From positions 1 through 12,837 of the forward strand of contig JAGPGI010000035.1 in NCBI GenBank assembly GCA_018056045.1: 12,837 nucleotides of DNA, read 5' to 3'. The translations under genes and the position numbers were made by a program. Positions 6,125 to 12,769 of the stretch are shown here, in pieces. This stretch comes from Paracoccus sp. (in: a-proteobacteria) (GTDB lineage: Bacteria; Pseudomonadota; Alphaproteobacteria; Rhodobacterales; Rhodobacteraceae). Positions within the stretch are counted from its first letter, which is position 1; each line of letters starts with the position of its first letter. Under the pieces are notes generated by a model. It was given only the letters and a program-made list of their open reading frames with translations. It was not told where the DNA came from and searched no databases.

Positions 6125-6153
6125 GTCCCGGTTGCGGGTTCCGCAGCCGGGAC
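6125..6153 (-). promoter_or_regulatory. Hairpin in the hpf-ptsN spacer, just before ptsN
   Basis: Read in the direction of transcription, GTCCCGG and TGCGG pair with CCGCA and CCGGGAC around a three-base loop, giving 12 pairs with one internal C/A mismatch. It ends four bases before the ptsN ATG, with only GAGG between. There is no T run after it, so it looks more like an RNA-stability or translation-control element than a terminator. Confidence 0.6.
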
Positions 6154-6184
6154 CTTGGTTCAACTGGACTGCCTTTTGGTCAGT

Positions 6185-6760
6185 CTAGCCCATGTTGCGG
6201 GGATCGATCCAGCCCACGTTGCCGTCGTCGCGGCGGTGGACCACATTCACGCCCCCGTGCTTCTCGTTACGGAAGACCAGCAGCGGCGTGCCGGCCAGTT
6301 CCATCTGCATCACCGCATCGCCCACGGACAGGGTGGGGACCCGGGTTTCCATCTCGGCGATGATCATGGGCTGCAGGCCATCTTCCTGCGCTTCCCATTC
6401 ATCCTCATCAGCGGTCAGCACATACATGCCCGCCTGTTCGAAGGCAACCGGCTCTGCACGGTCCTTGTGATGATCCTTCAACCGGCGCTTGTAGCGGCGC
6501 AGTTGTTTGTCCATACGCTCCTTGCACTGCTCGAATGCGGCATAGACCTCGGTCGAGGCCCCCTTGGCCTGAACGTTCAGGCCGGTCGACAGATGCACGA
6601 CGGCATCGCAGATGAATTCATGCGCGTTGCGGGAAAAGATGACGGTCGCGTCGGTGGGACGCTGCGAATACTTGTCGATCGTCTCGCCCAGTTCGGTCTT
6701 GACGTGAGTCGTAAGGGCCTCGCCGACGTCGATCTGTTTGCCGCTGATCTGGTAGCGCAT
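6185..6760 (-). CDS. hpf: Long-form ribosome hibernation promoting factor
   Basis: This 191-residue protein pairs 70S ribosomes into inactive 100S dimers in slow growth. The N-terminal domain (about 1-105) has MRYQISGKQIDVGEAL and the basic stretch KQLRRYKRRLKDHHKD (85-100) that lies in the ribosomal decoding region; an acidic linker follows (118-128), then the C-terminal dimerisation domain (about 130-190) with MQMELAGTPLLVFRN and VVHRRDDGNVGWIDP. The presence of that domain marks it as long HPF rather than the short enterobacterial form. The start at 6760 follows AAAGGAC with about ten bases spacing and matches the family N-terminus; a longer frame back to 6850 is compositionally biased and unneeded. 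Adjacent ptsN supports the call. Confidence 0.93.
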   Translation of the reverse strand: MRYQISGKQIDVGEALTTHVKTELGETIDKYSQRPTDATVIFSRNAHEFICDAVVHLSTGLNVQAKGASTEVYAAFEQCKERMDKQLRRYKRRLKDHHKDRAEPVAFEQAGMYVLTADEDEWEAQEDGLQPMIIAEMETRVPTLSVGDAVMQMELAGTPLLVFRNEKHGGVNVVHRRDDGNVGWIDPRNMG

Positions 6761-6862
6761 GGTTGGTCCGTCCTTTCGCTTGCCCGGGGCATCGGACGGC
6801 GCGACCGCCGCGCCGCGGGCTTTTTCGGCGGGGCGTTCTTGCCCGGCCATACCCTCATTTGG

Positions 6863-6885
6863 TGACAGCCAATCGTTTCTGTCAA
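6863..6885 (-). promoter_or_regulatory. Candidate hpf promoter -35 with overlapping dyad
   Basis: The 170-bp gap between lptB and hpf holds a perfect TTGACA on the minus strand (6880-6885), but no clear -10 about 17 bases on. TGACAG (6863-6868) and CTGTCA (6879-6884) form a perfect six-base dyad with ten bases between, overlapping the -35. Together they suggest hpf-ptsN has its own controlled promoter. The remainder of the gap is GC-rich and shows no gene. Confidence 0.4.
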
Positions 6886-6930
6886 CGGGCGCGCGCAGGA
6901 TCGGTGAACGAGAGGCTACGGCAGCGGGCT

Positions 6931-7674
6931 TCAGCCCATGCGGAAGGATTCGCCCAGATAGACCCGGCGAACCTGCGGATCGGCAACGATTTCCTCGGTG
7001 GTGCCGGATTTCAGCACATGGCCGTCATGCAGGATATAGGCGCGGTCCACGATCTCCAGCGTTTCGCGGACGTTGTGATCGGTGATCAAGACGCCGATGC
7101 CGCGGCTTTTCAGGTCATGGACAAGGCTGCGGATCTCGCCCACGGCGATGGGATCGACGCCGGCAAAGGGCTCGTCCAGCAGCAGATACGAGGGGTTCGA
7201 GGCCAGACAGCGCGCGATCTCGACCCGGCGGCGTTCGCCCCCCGACAGCGCCATGGCCGAGGCCCCGCGCAGATGCCCGATCGAGAAATCGCCCAGCAAT
7301 TCCTCAAGCCGGTCGCGGCGGTGATGGGCGTCGCGGCAGACCAGTTCCAGCACCGCCTCGATATTCTGTTCGACCGTCAATGCGCGGAAAATCGACATTT
7401 CCTGCGGCAGATAGCCGATGCCCATCTGGGCGCGGCGATACATCGGCAGGGTGGTCGCGTCCTGCCCGTCGATCATCACCTGACCCGAATCGGGCGCGAC
7501 CAGACCGGCCACGCAGTAAAAGCAGGTGGTCTTGCCCGAACCGTTCGGCCCCAGAAGCGCCACCACCTCGCCCCGGTCCAGCGTCAGGCCGACATCGCGG
7601 ATCACCGGACGGTTGCGATAGGATTTGCGCAGCCCGCTGACCTGCAGGCCCTTGCCCGGCTCGGCGCTCATCAT
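6931..7674 (-). CDS. lptB: LPS export ABC transporter ATPase LptB
   Basis: This 247-residue cytoplasmic ATPase powers LPS extraction from the inner membrane with LptFG and LptC. All nucleotide-binding motifs are present: Walker A GPNGSGKT (42-49), Q-loop Q91 in YLPQEMSIF, signature LSGGE (143-147), Walker B LLLDEP (164-169) with catalytic E168, and switch H200 in LITDHN. The FAGVDPIAV sequence after Walker B is typical of LptB. The first ATG (7674) overlaps the lptA stop as ATGA; a second ATG immediately follows (7671), so the exact start is ambiguous by one residue. The membrane partners LptF and LptG are not in the window, as is usual. Confidence 0.96.
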   Translation of the reverse strand: MMSAEPGKGLQVSGLRKSYRNRPVIRDVGLTLDRGEVVALLGPNGSGKTTCFYCVAGLVAPDSGQVMIDGQDATTLPMYRRAQMGIGYLPQEMSIFRALTVEQNIEAVLELVCRDAHHRRDRLEELLGDFSIGHLRGASAMALSGGERRRVEIARCLASNPSYLLLDEPFAGVDPIAVGEIRSLVHDLKSRGIGVLITDHNVRETLEIVDRAYILHDGHVLKSGTTEEIVADPQVRRVYLGESFRMG

Positions 7675-8159
7675 TCGCTCCCCGGTTGCAGGACGCTGCG
7701 CACCCGGCCCGAGGCATTGGCGGTCCCGGTCTCAAGGTCCACGGTGACCTTTTCGCCGGCGAGCACATTGCCGCCCTGGGTCAGCAGGACATCGCCGGTC
7801 AGGATGACATTGCCCGATTCGACATCGTAATCTGCCGCGCGCGCCTCGGCCGCGTCCTCGCCGCTGACCATGGTGACGTTGCCCTCGGCATGGAGCGCGC
7901 TGATGCGGCTTTGATTGCCCTGGGCATAGGTCACGGTCACGCGGTCCGCCGAAAGCCGCATCTGCCCCTGCCCGATCAGCACCTTGCCCGAAAACGTGGC
8001 CTTGCCGGTCTTTTGATCGACGGAAAGCTGTTCGGCGGTGACCTCGACCGGCAGTTTCGTGTCCTGCGCCCGGCCAAAGCCGGAGCTTTGCGCCAGAGCC
8101 GGCGCTGCCGCGAGCACAAGCGACAGAACCATCGGCGGGAACGCGCGCAACCGGGACAT
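7671..8159 (-). CDS. lptA: Periplasmic LPS-bridge protein LptA
   Basis: This 162-residue OstA/LptA-domain protein forms the periplasmic bridge carrying LPS from LptC to LptD. It starts with a signal peptide MSRLRAFPPMVLSLVLAAAP ending ALA (cleavage near residue 23). The mature part shows the repeating beta-jellyroll pattern: VEVTAEQLSVDQKTGKATFSG, RLSADRVTVTY, LHAEGNVTM, VILTGDVLLTQGG, GEKVTVDLETG. The start at 8159 is set by the signal peptide and by AAAGGAAAG just upstream. An in-frame ATG at 8219 that overlaps the lptC stop would add a 20-residue arginine/proline-rich extension before the signal peptide and is less likely. lptB overlaps its stop. Confidence 0.92.
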   Translation of the reverse strand: MSRLRAFPPMVLSLVLAAAPALAQSSGFGRAQDTKLPVEVTAEQLSVDQKTGKATFSGKVLIGQGQMRLSADRVTVTYAQGNQSRISALHAEGNVTMVSGEDAAEARAADYDVESGNVILTGDVLLTQGGNVLAGEKVTVDLETGTANASGRVRSVLQPGSE

Positions 8160-8192
8160 CGGAACTTTCCTTTCTGGCGTAACATGCCCCGG

Positions 8193-8208
8193 CCGGCCAC
8201 TGGGCCGG
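8193..8208 (-). other. Hairpin in the lptC-lptA spacer
   Basis: CCGGCC (8193-8198) and GGCCGG (8203-8208) pair around a four-base loop in the 56-base gap between lptC and lptA. It has no T run. Such stems inside an operon often adjust the relative amounts of flanking products by RNA processing. Confidence 0.45.
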
Positions 8209-8215
8209 CACCGGG

Positions 8216-8794
8216 TCATGGCTGGTATATCAACCGGACTCCGCCGCTCAAATCAAGCACATGATCGCCGGTCCCGTCGCCGAGGGGGCGCAGTTCCATC
8301 TGTGCGGCGGTCAGGTTGCCGAAGGGGGCGCGGACATTCACCTCGGCATCGGCATTCAGCGTGCCCGCCGAAGGCGAGGCATGAAATTCCGGCGCCGTCA
8401 CCACCCAGCCATCGGCGGTGGTCATGCGCACGCCCTCCTGCAGCACCATCAGGTCGCCCTCGATCGCGGCATGGCCGGCGCTGATATCGGCGGCGCGACC
8501 GTCCTGGGCGCGAAACGTCATCCGCACCGTGCTGGCCGTGCCCTGCCCCTCGGCGCTGCCGGGCATGACCTGCGCGCCGGTGATGTTGATCTGCGCGCCG
8601 TCCTCGGTCACGGCGGCATAGGTCGGCGAGGTCGCAAGCTGGCGCTCGGCCACCTCGCGCGGATCGACATCGGCATAGGGAATGGTCCCGTCCGGCTCGG
8701 GCTTGCGACCCAGAAGGAACAGCACCGACAGCAAGGCCAGCGCCGTCAGCGGCAGGATGACACGCAACAGGGCAACGATGCGTGACCGGGTCAT
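8216..8794 (-). CDS. lptC: Inner-membrane LPS transport protein LptC
   Basis: This 192-residue protein has a short positive N-terminus (MTRSRIVALLR), one membrane anchor (about residues 7-29), and a periplasmic beta-jellyroll domain, the LptC layout. It accepts LPS from the LptB2FG complex and passes it to LptA. Sequence support includes GAQINITGAQVMPG, ISAGHAAIEGDLMVLQEGVRMTTADGW and LNADAEVNVRAPFGNLTA, which show the repeated OstA-like strands. Conservation in this family is low, so position between kdsD and lptA is the stronger evidence. The ATG follows the kdsD stop by three bases. Confidence 0.88.
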   Translation of the reverse strand: MTRSRIVALLRVILPLTALALLSVLFLLGRKPEPDGTIPYADVDPREVAERQLATSPTYAAVTEDGAQINITGAQVMPGSAEGQGTASTVRMTFRAQDGRAADISAGHAAIEGDLMVLQEGVRMTTADGWVVTAPEFHASPSAGTLNADAEVNVRAPFGNLTAAQMELRPLGDGTGDHVLDLSGGVRLIYQP

Positions 8795-8797
8795 GGG

Positions 8798-9757
8798 TCA
8801 GACCAGCCCGCTGCGCAGGAAGTCGTGGATATGGATCAGCCCCAGCGGCCGACCCTCGTCCGAGACCACGAACAGGCTGGTGATGCGGCGCGACTGCATT
8901 TCCGCAAGCGCGGTCTCGGCCAGCGCGTCGGGGCCGATGCTGCGCGGATTGCGGGTCATCACCTCGGCGGCGTTACGCTCCAGCAGGCCCTGCATGTGGC
9001 GGCGCAGGTCGCCATCGGTGATGATGCCGGTCAACCGCCCGGACACGTCGACAACCCCGGTCACGCCAAAGCTTTTCTGGCTGATGACCAGCAGCGCCTC
9101 GGCCATGGGGGCGATTTCGGGGACCAGCGGAATGTCCTTGTGCATCAGGTCCGCCACCCGCGACAGCTTGGCCCCCAGCTTGCCGCCGGGGTGGAAGGTG
9201 CGGAAATGTTCGGGCGTGAACTTGCGATGCTCCATCAGCGCGATGGCCAGCGCATCGCCAAGCGCGATGGTCATGGTGGTCGAGGTGGTGGGAACGATTC
9301 CCTCGCCGCAGGCCTCAGGCGCGTCGGGCAGGACCAGCGCCACTTCGGCCTGCCGCAACAGGGTCGATTGCGGTCGGCTGGCCACACCGATCAGCGGGAT
9401 CTGGAAACGGCGGGTATGGGCGATCATGTCAGCGAGCTCGGGCGTCTCGCCCGAATTGGACAGCATCAGCACCACATCGCCCTGCGTGACCATGCCCAGA
9501 TCGCCATGGCTTGCCTCGGCGGGATGGACGAATTGCGCCGGCGTCCCGGTCGAGGCCAGCGTCGCCGTGATCTTGCGCCCGACATGGCCCGATTTTCCCA
9601 TGCCCGAGACGATTACCCGCCCCTGCGCCGACAGGATGGTGGTGACGGCGCGCTCGAACGCGTCGCCCAGCCCGTCGGCAAGGCTGGCCTCGAGACGGCG
9701 AAGCCCCTCGGTCTCGGTCAGGATCACACGGCGGGCGGTATCAAGATATGCGCTCAT
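8798..9757 (-). CDS. kdsD: D-arabinose 5-phosphate isomerase (KdsD/KpsF family)
   Basis: This 319-residue enzyme interconverts ribulose 5-phosphate and arabinose 5-phosphate, the first committed sugar of Kdo for LPS. The SIS domain (about 35-185) has SGMGKSGHVGRKI with K55, LSNSGETPE with E107, PEACGEGIVPTTSTTM with E148, and FHPGGKLG with H189, matching the four catalytic residues known in E. coli KdsD. Two CBS domains follow (about 205-262 and 270-319), the second ending IHIHDFLRSGLV. Length matches full-size KdsD. It sits nine bases after rnd and three before lptC. kdsC, its usual enteric neighbour, is not present. A capsule-specific KpsF cannot be excluded, but the lpt context favours the LPS enzyme. 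Confidence 0.94.
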   Translation of the reverse strand: MSAYLDTARRVILTETEGLRRLEASLADGLGDAFERAVTTILSAQGRVIVSGMGKSGHVGRKITATLASTGTPAQFVHPAEASHGDLGMVTQGDVVLMLSNSGETPELADMIAHTRRFQIPLIGVASRPQSTLLRQAEVALVLPDAPEACGEGIVPTTSTTMTIALGDALAIALMEHRKFTPEHFRTFHPGGKLGAKLSRVADLMHKDIPLVPEIAPMAEALLVISQKSFGVTGVVDVSGRLTGIITDGDLRRHMQGLLERNAAEVMTRNPRSIGPDALAETALAEMQSRRITSLFVVSDEGRPLGLIHIHDFLRSGLV

Positions 9758-9766
9758 GACCGTTAT

Positions 9767-10381
9767 CTAATGCCGGAAGATGTCGTTTTCATCCCCCCAG
9801 CCCAGCAGGTCCAGATGCGACCGGGCGGGAAGGAAGTCGAAACAGGCCTGCGCCAGCGCGGTGCGGCCCTCGCGCTCCAGCCGCTTTTCCAGCTCGGCCT
9901 TGAGCCGGTGCAGGTAAAGCACGTCGGATGCCGCATATTCCAACTGCGCGTCGGTCAGGTCGGTGGCGCCCCAGTCGCTGGTCTGCTGCTGCTTGGAAAT
10001 ATCGACGCCGACCAGTTCCGACAGCAGGTATTTCAGCCCGTGCCGGTCGGTGAAGGTGCGCACCATCTTCGAGGCGATCTTGGTGCACCAGACCGGCTTG
10101 GTCAGGACGCCAAAGGCGGCTTCAAGCGCGGCAATGTCGAAACGCCCGAAATGGAACAGCTTGAGCACCCCGGGATCGGTCAGCATGCGCGTCAGGTTCG
10201 GCGCCTCGCGTTGGCCCTTGGCGATCTGCACCAGATGCACCGAGCCATCGCCCGAGGAAAGCTGCACCAGACACAGCCGGTCCCGGCGCGGGTCAAGGCC
10301 CATGGTCTCGGTGTCGATGGCGACGACCGGACCAAGGTCCAGATCGTCGGGCAGATCGTTGTGATAAAAGTGAATGCTCAT
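9767..10381 (-). CDS. rnd: Short ribonuclease D-type 3'-5' exonuclease
   Basis: This 204-residue DEDDy exonuclease consists of the nuclease domain only. Motif I is AIDTETMGL (D23, E25), motif II is FHFGRFDIAALE (D82), motif III is YAASDVLYLHRL (Y149, D153), so all metal-binding residues and the tyrosine are intact. Bacterial RNase D of about 370-390 residues also has one or two HRDC domains; these are absent, as in the short form common in alphaproteobacteria. Role in tRNA or other small-RNA 3'-end trimming is inferred from the family. The start at 10381 follows AGAAGG by five bases; an ATG five codons earlier (10396) has a poorly spaced GAG. First gene of the rnd-kdsD-lpt run; no clear promoter is visible upstream. 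Confidence 0.88.
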   Translation of the reverse strand: MSIHFYHNDLPDDLDLGPVVAIDTETMGLDPRRDRLCLVQLSSGDGSVHLVQIAKGQREAPNLTRMLTDPGVLKLFHFGRFDIAALEAAFGVLTKPVWCTKIASKMVRTFTDRHGLKYLLSELVGVDISKQQQTSDWGATDLTDAQLEYAASDVLYLHRLKAELEKRLEREGRTALAQACFDFLPARSHLDLLGWGDENDIFRH

Positions 10382-10522
10382 GCGGGCCTTCTGCATCTCG
10401 CGGCTTTACGCTGCTGTAACCGCATTCCCCCCTTCTCGCCAGTCCGAAGCAGTCCCGGCATCGGCCGACCGTCCCCGGCATGGCCCCCCGCGCAGCGGCG
10501 GTCACAAGCGGGTGAAACATCT

Positions 10523-10553
10523 TTGCCACATTTCCGACTATTTTTGTTATGAT
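10523..10553 (+). promoter_or_regulatory. Candidate promoter of the TonB-dependent receptor
   Basis: TTGCCA (10523-10528) lies 19 bases before TATGAT (10548-10553). The -10 is good, the spacing long. Expected start near 10560 gives an 80-base leader, and falls at the ATG of the possible leader ORF. The 261-bp spacer between rnd and the receptor otherwise holds only GC-rich sequence; I saw no convincing Fur, Irr or RirA site. Confidence 0.4.
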
Positions 10554-10559
10554 CTTCGG

Positions 10560-10646
10560 ATGAATCCTTACTATTTTAGTTGCCGATCCGGGAAAGGCTG
10601 GCTAGCACGGCCCCCGACCCATATCAAATCAAGGCTTTGCCCATGA
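10560..10646 (+). CDS. Possible 28-residue leader ORF coupled to the receptor gene
   Basis: An ATG at 10560 opens a 28-codon frame (MNPYYFSCRSGKGWLARPPT, then HIKSRLCP) whose TGA overlaps the receptor ATG as ATGA. There is no Shine-Dalgarno, but the predicted transcript start coincides with the ATG, so it could be read leaderless. The peptide is basic with two Cys and shows no similarity I recognise. It may be chance; the exact stop/start overlap is what makes it worth listing. Confidence 0.3.
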   Translation: MNPYYFSCRSGKGWLARPPTHIKSRLCP

Positions 10647-12667
10647 AACTGTGCCGCATCCTTCCGCTTGCCAGCGTTTCGACGCTCGCGCTGGCGACCG
10701 CACTTTATGCGCAGGACGCCAATCCGACGCAGGAACCCGCCTCGGATACCATCGTCCTGAACCCGATCACGCTGGTCGCGGACGGTCAGGAAAACGTCGA
10801 GGCCACCGGCGGCATGGTGGTGTCGCAGGAAGATATCGAGGTGATGCAGCCCGCCGATGTCTCGGAACTGTTCCAGCGCGATTCGGCGCTGACGGTTTCG
10901 GGCGGCGCGGGTCCGTCGAAGCGCATTCATGTCTTTGGCCTCGAGCAGTCGAACCTCGCCGTCACCGTCGACGGCGTGCCGCAGGGCCCGACGAGCTGGC
11001 ACCATACCGGCTCGAACGTGATCGACCCGGCCTTCCTGAAATCGGTCGAGGTCGAGGCCGGGACCGCCGCCGCCGATGCCGGTTTCGGCGCCGCCGCCGG
11101 TGCCGTGCGCTATGAAACCGTCGGCGCCAAGGATTTGCTGACCGATGGCCGCACGCAGGGCGGCCGTGTCGGCCTGTCCTATGGCTCGAACGGGCGCGGC
11201 CTCTCGGGTTCGCTGGCCGGTTACGGCGTCTATGGCGGCTTTGACTGGTTCGCGATGCTCCACGGCACCGACGGCAAGAATTACGAGAACGGCGACGGCT
11301 ACGAAATCGTCGGCACCGAGCCGGGCGCCTCGGGCGCGCTGGTCAAGCTGGGCTATGAGTTCGAGACCCACCGCATCGAACTGGCCATCGACCACACGCG
11401 CGACGATGCCGACCGCAGCATCAAGATGAACATGGACCTGAACGCGGACAAGCTGGTCTTTCCGCTGGAGGTCACCCGCGACTCGGTCAGCCTGAAATAT
11501 ACCTCGACCGCACCGACCAGCCTCTGGGACCCCGAGGCGATGCTCTACATCACCGAGAACAAGTATGAGCGTCCGAACTATCTGATCGGCGGCACCAATG
11601 GCGACATGAACCTCAAGAGCCGCACCATCGGCGGCGTCATGAAGAACACCTTCGCCATTGAGCCGGGCAATGTCACCGCCGGCGTCGACTGGGCCTATAA
11701 CGATTACGACATCGACAATTACGGCGATACCGACACCCGCTACTGGACGATGGAGACGATGCAGATCGGCGCCTTCGTCCAGGGCCGATTCGAGTTCGAT
11801 AACGGCATCGACCTGTCCACCGGCGCCCGCGTCGACCACTTCCGCTTTACCGATTTCGACGGCACCCGGCATTCCGACACCGGCGCCAGCATCAATGGCA
11901 CGCTGTCCTATGAATTCGCCGATGGCTACGAAGTCTTTGCCGGCGCCTCGCGCACCTGGCTGGGCTACAGGTTCGGCGAATATGCGCTGCTGCATGCCCG
12001 CAGCGCCGATCTTTACACCTCGGACGACTACAAGGCCTCCAGCGCGCGCAACATCAAGCTGGGCCTGAACGCCAACCAGGACAACTGGACCGGCAACATC
12101 ACCTTCTTCGACACCCGCCTGAAGGATATGGGCGAGTTCATCTTCCCCGCCGAAGGCGCCCCCTATCTGGGCAATGTCGATGAATACCGCAGCAAGGGCT
12201 TTACCCTGCAGGGCACCTATAGCTGGGGATCGGGTCGCGTCGGCGGCAGCTTTACCAAGGCGGACGTGAGCCAGGGCGGCGATGACGTGCTGCCGGCGGG
12301 CGGCGTCGCGGTGCCGGTCGGCAAGGTCGCCACGCTGTTCGTCGATCAGGAGATCGCGCAATACAACCTCAAGGTCGGCGGCACGGTCGAATGGGCCGAC
12401 AAGCTGTCCGGCGACGAAATGACCGATGCCGGGTTCTATGACCAGAGCTCGTATACGGTGCTGAACCTTTACGGCGAATGGCGCCCCGAGAACTATGAAA
12501 ACATCGCCGTTCACCTGAACATCGATAACGTCTTCGACCGCAACTATTACGAGCGTTCGAGCTATGTCGAGCGTGACGTCTTCCGCGGCGGCACGCTGGC
12601 CCGCGACATCAACCCGCTTTACGCGCCGGGCCGCACGGTGACGCTGGGCGTCAAGATGGACTTCTGA
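10643..12667 (+). CDS. TonB-dependent outer-membrane receptor, ligand unknown
   Basis: This 674-residue receptor imports a scarce ligand, most likely an iron complex, using TonB-ExbBD energy. It has a signal peptide cleaved near LYA/QD (residue 23), a TonB-box-like stretch DTIVLNPITL (35-44), a plug domain (about 50-165) with the conserved VTVDGVPQGP and FLKSVEVEAGTAAADAGFGA, and a 22-strand-type barrel (about 175-674) with LDNVFDRNYYE-like terminal region (here NIDNVFDRNYYERSS) and a C-terminal VTLGVKMDF ending in Phe, the barrel-assembly signal. The plug has a His pair (120-121). The start at 10643 is set by the signal peptide; AAGG lies eight bases upstream. It stands alone, with no ABC transporter or TonB genes nearby, so the ligand (siderophore, heme, other) cannot be stated. 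Confidence 0.92.
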   Translation: MKLCRILPLASVSTLALATALYAQDANPTQEPASDTIVLNPITLVADGQENVEATGGMVVSQEDIEVMQPADVSELFQRDSALTVSGGAGPSKRIHVFGLEQSNLAVTVDGVPQGPTSWHHTGSNVIDPAFLKSVEVEAGTAAADAGFGAAAGAVRYETVGAKDLLTDGRTQGGRVGLSYGSNGRGLSGSLAGYGVYGGFDWFAMLHGTDGKNYENGDGYEIVGTEPGASGALVKLGYEFETHRIELAIDHTRDDADRSIKMNMDLNADKLVFPLEVTRDSVSLKYTSTAPTSLWDPEAMLYITENKYERPNYLIGGTNGDMNLKSRTIGGVMKNTFAIEPGNVTAGVDWAYNDYDIDNYGDTDTRYWTMETMQIGAFVQGRFEFDNGIDLSTGARVDHFRFTDFDGTRHSDTGASINGTLSYEFADGYEVFAGASRTWLGYRFGEYALLHARSADLYTSDDYKASSARNIKLGLNANQDNWTGNITFFDTRLKDMGEFIFPAEGAPYLGNVDEYRSKGFTLQGTYSWGSGRVGGSFTKADVSQGGDDVLPAGGVAVPVGKVATLFVDQEIAQYNLKVGGTVEWADKLSGDEMTDAGFYDQSSYTVLNLYGEWRPENYENIAVHLNIDNVFDRNYYERSSYVERDVFRGGTLARDINPLYAPGRTVTLGVKMDF

Positions 12668-12688
12668 TCCAGCCCGAAACCTCTACGG

Positions 12689-12719
12689 AAAGGCCCCCTT
12701 TGCGGGGCCTTTTCTTTTT
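12689..12719 (+). terminator. Strong Rho-independent terminator of the receptor gene
   Basis: AAAGGCCCC (12689-12697) pairs with GGGGCCTTT (12704-12712) over a six-base loop, and the T-rich TTTTCTTTTT tract follows. It starts 21 bases after the receptor stop. Confidence 0.9.
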
Positions 12720-12742
12720 GGGCGGCCTTGCGACGCAGCTCG

Positions 12743-12769
12743 GCGGATACCCGCCCGACATGTATCCGC
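12743..12769. repeat. Inverted repeat GCGGATAC-N11-GTATCCGC
   Basis: Perfect eight-base arms (12743-12750 and 12762-12769) separated by 11 bases lie past the terminator, in the last 118 bases of the window, where I see no gene. It could be an operator for a gene just beyond the edge or a stem in RNA. Confidence 0.5.

Noticed and set aside
6761..6850. 30-residue N-terminal extension of Hpf
   Set aside because: The family begins at MRYQISGKQ with an upstream AAAGGAC; the extension is Ala/Arg/Pro/Lys-rich with no matching family sequence.
6763..7830. Open frame on + opposite lptB
   Set aside because: The minus strand carries every ABC ATPase motif; the + translation has no family signature.
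8825..10552. Long open frame (about 575 codons) on + across kdsD and rnd
   Set aside because: It runs antisense through two well-identified enzymes, is rich in Gln, Gly, His and Arg, and has no recognisable domain or ribosome site.
10571..12514. Long open frame (about 647 codons) on the minus strand opposite the TonB-dependent receptor
   Set aside because: It is a shadow from GC-rich third positions: composition is dominated by Ala, Gly, Val and Asp without motifs, while the + strand has a signal peptide, plug and barrel ending.
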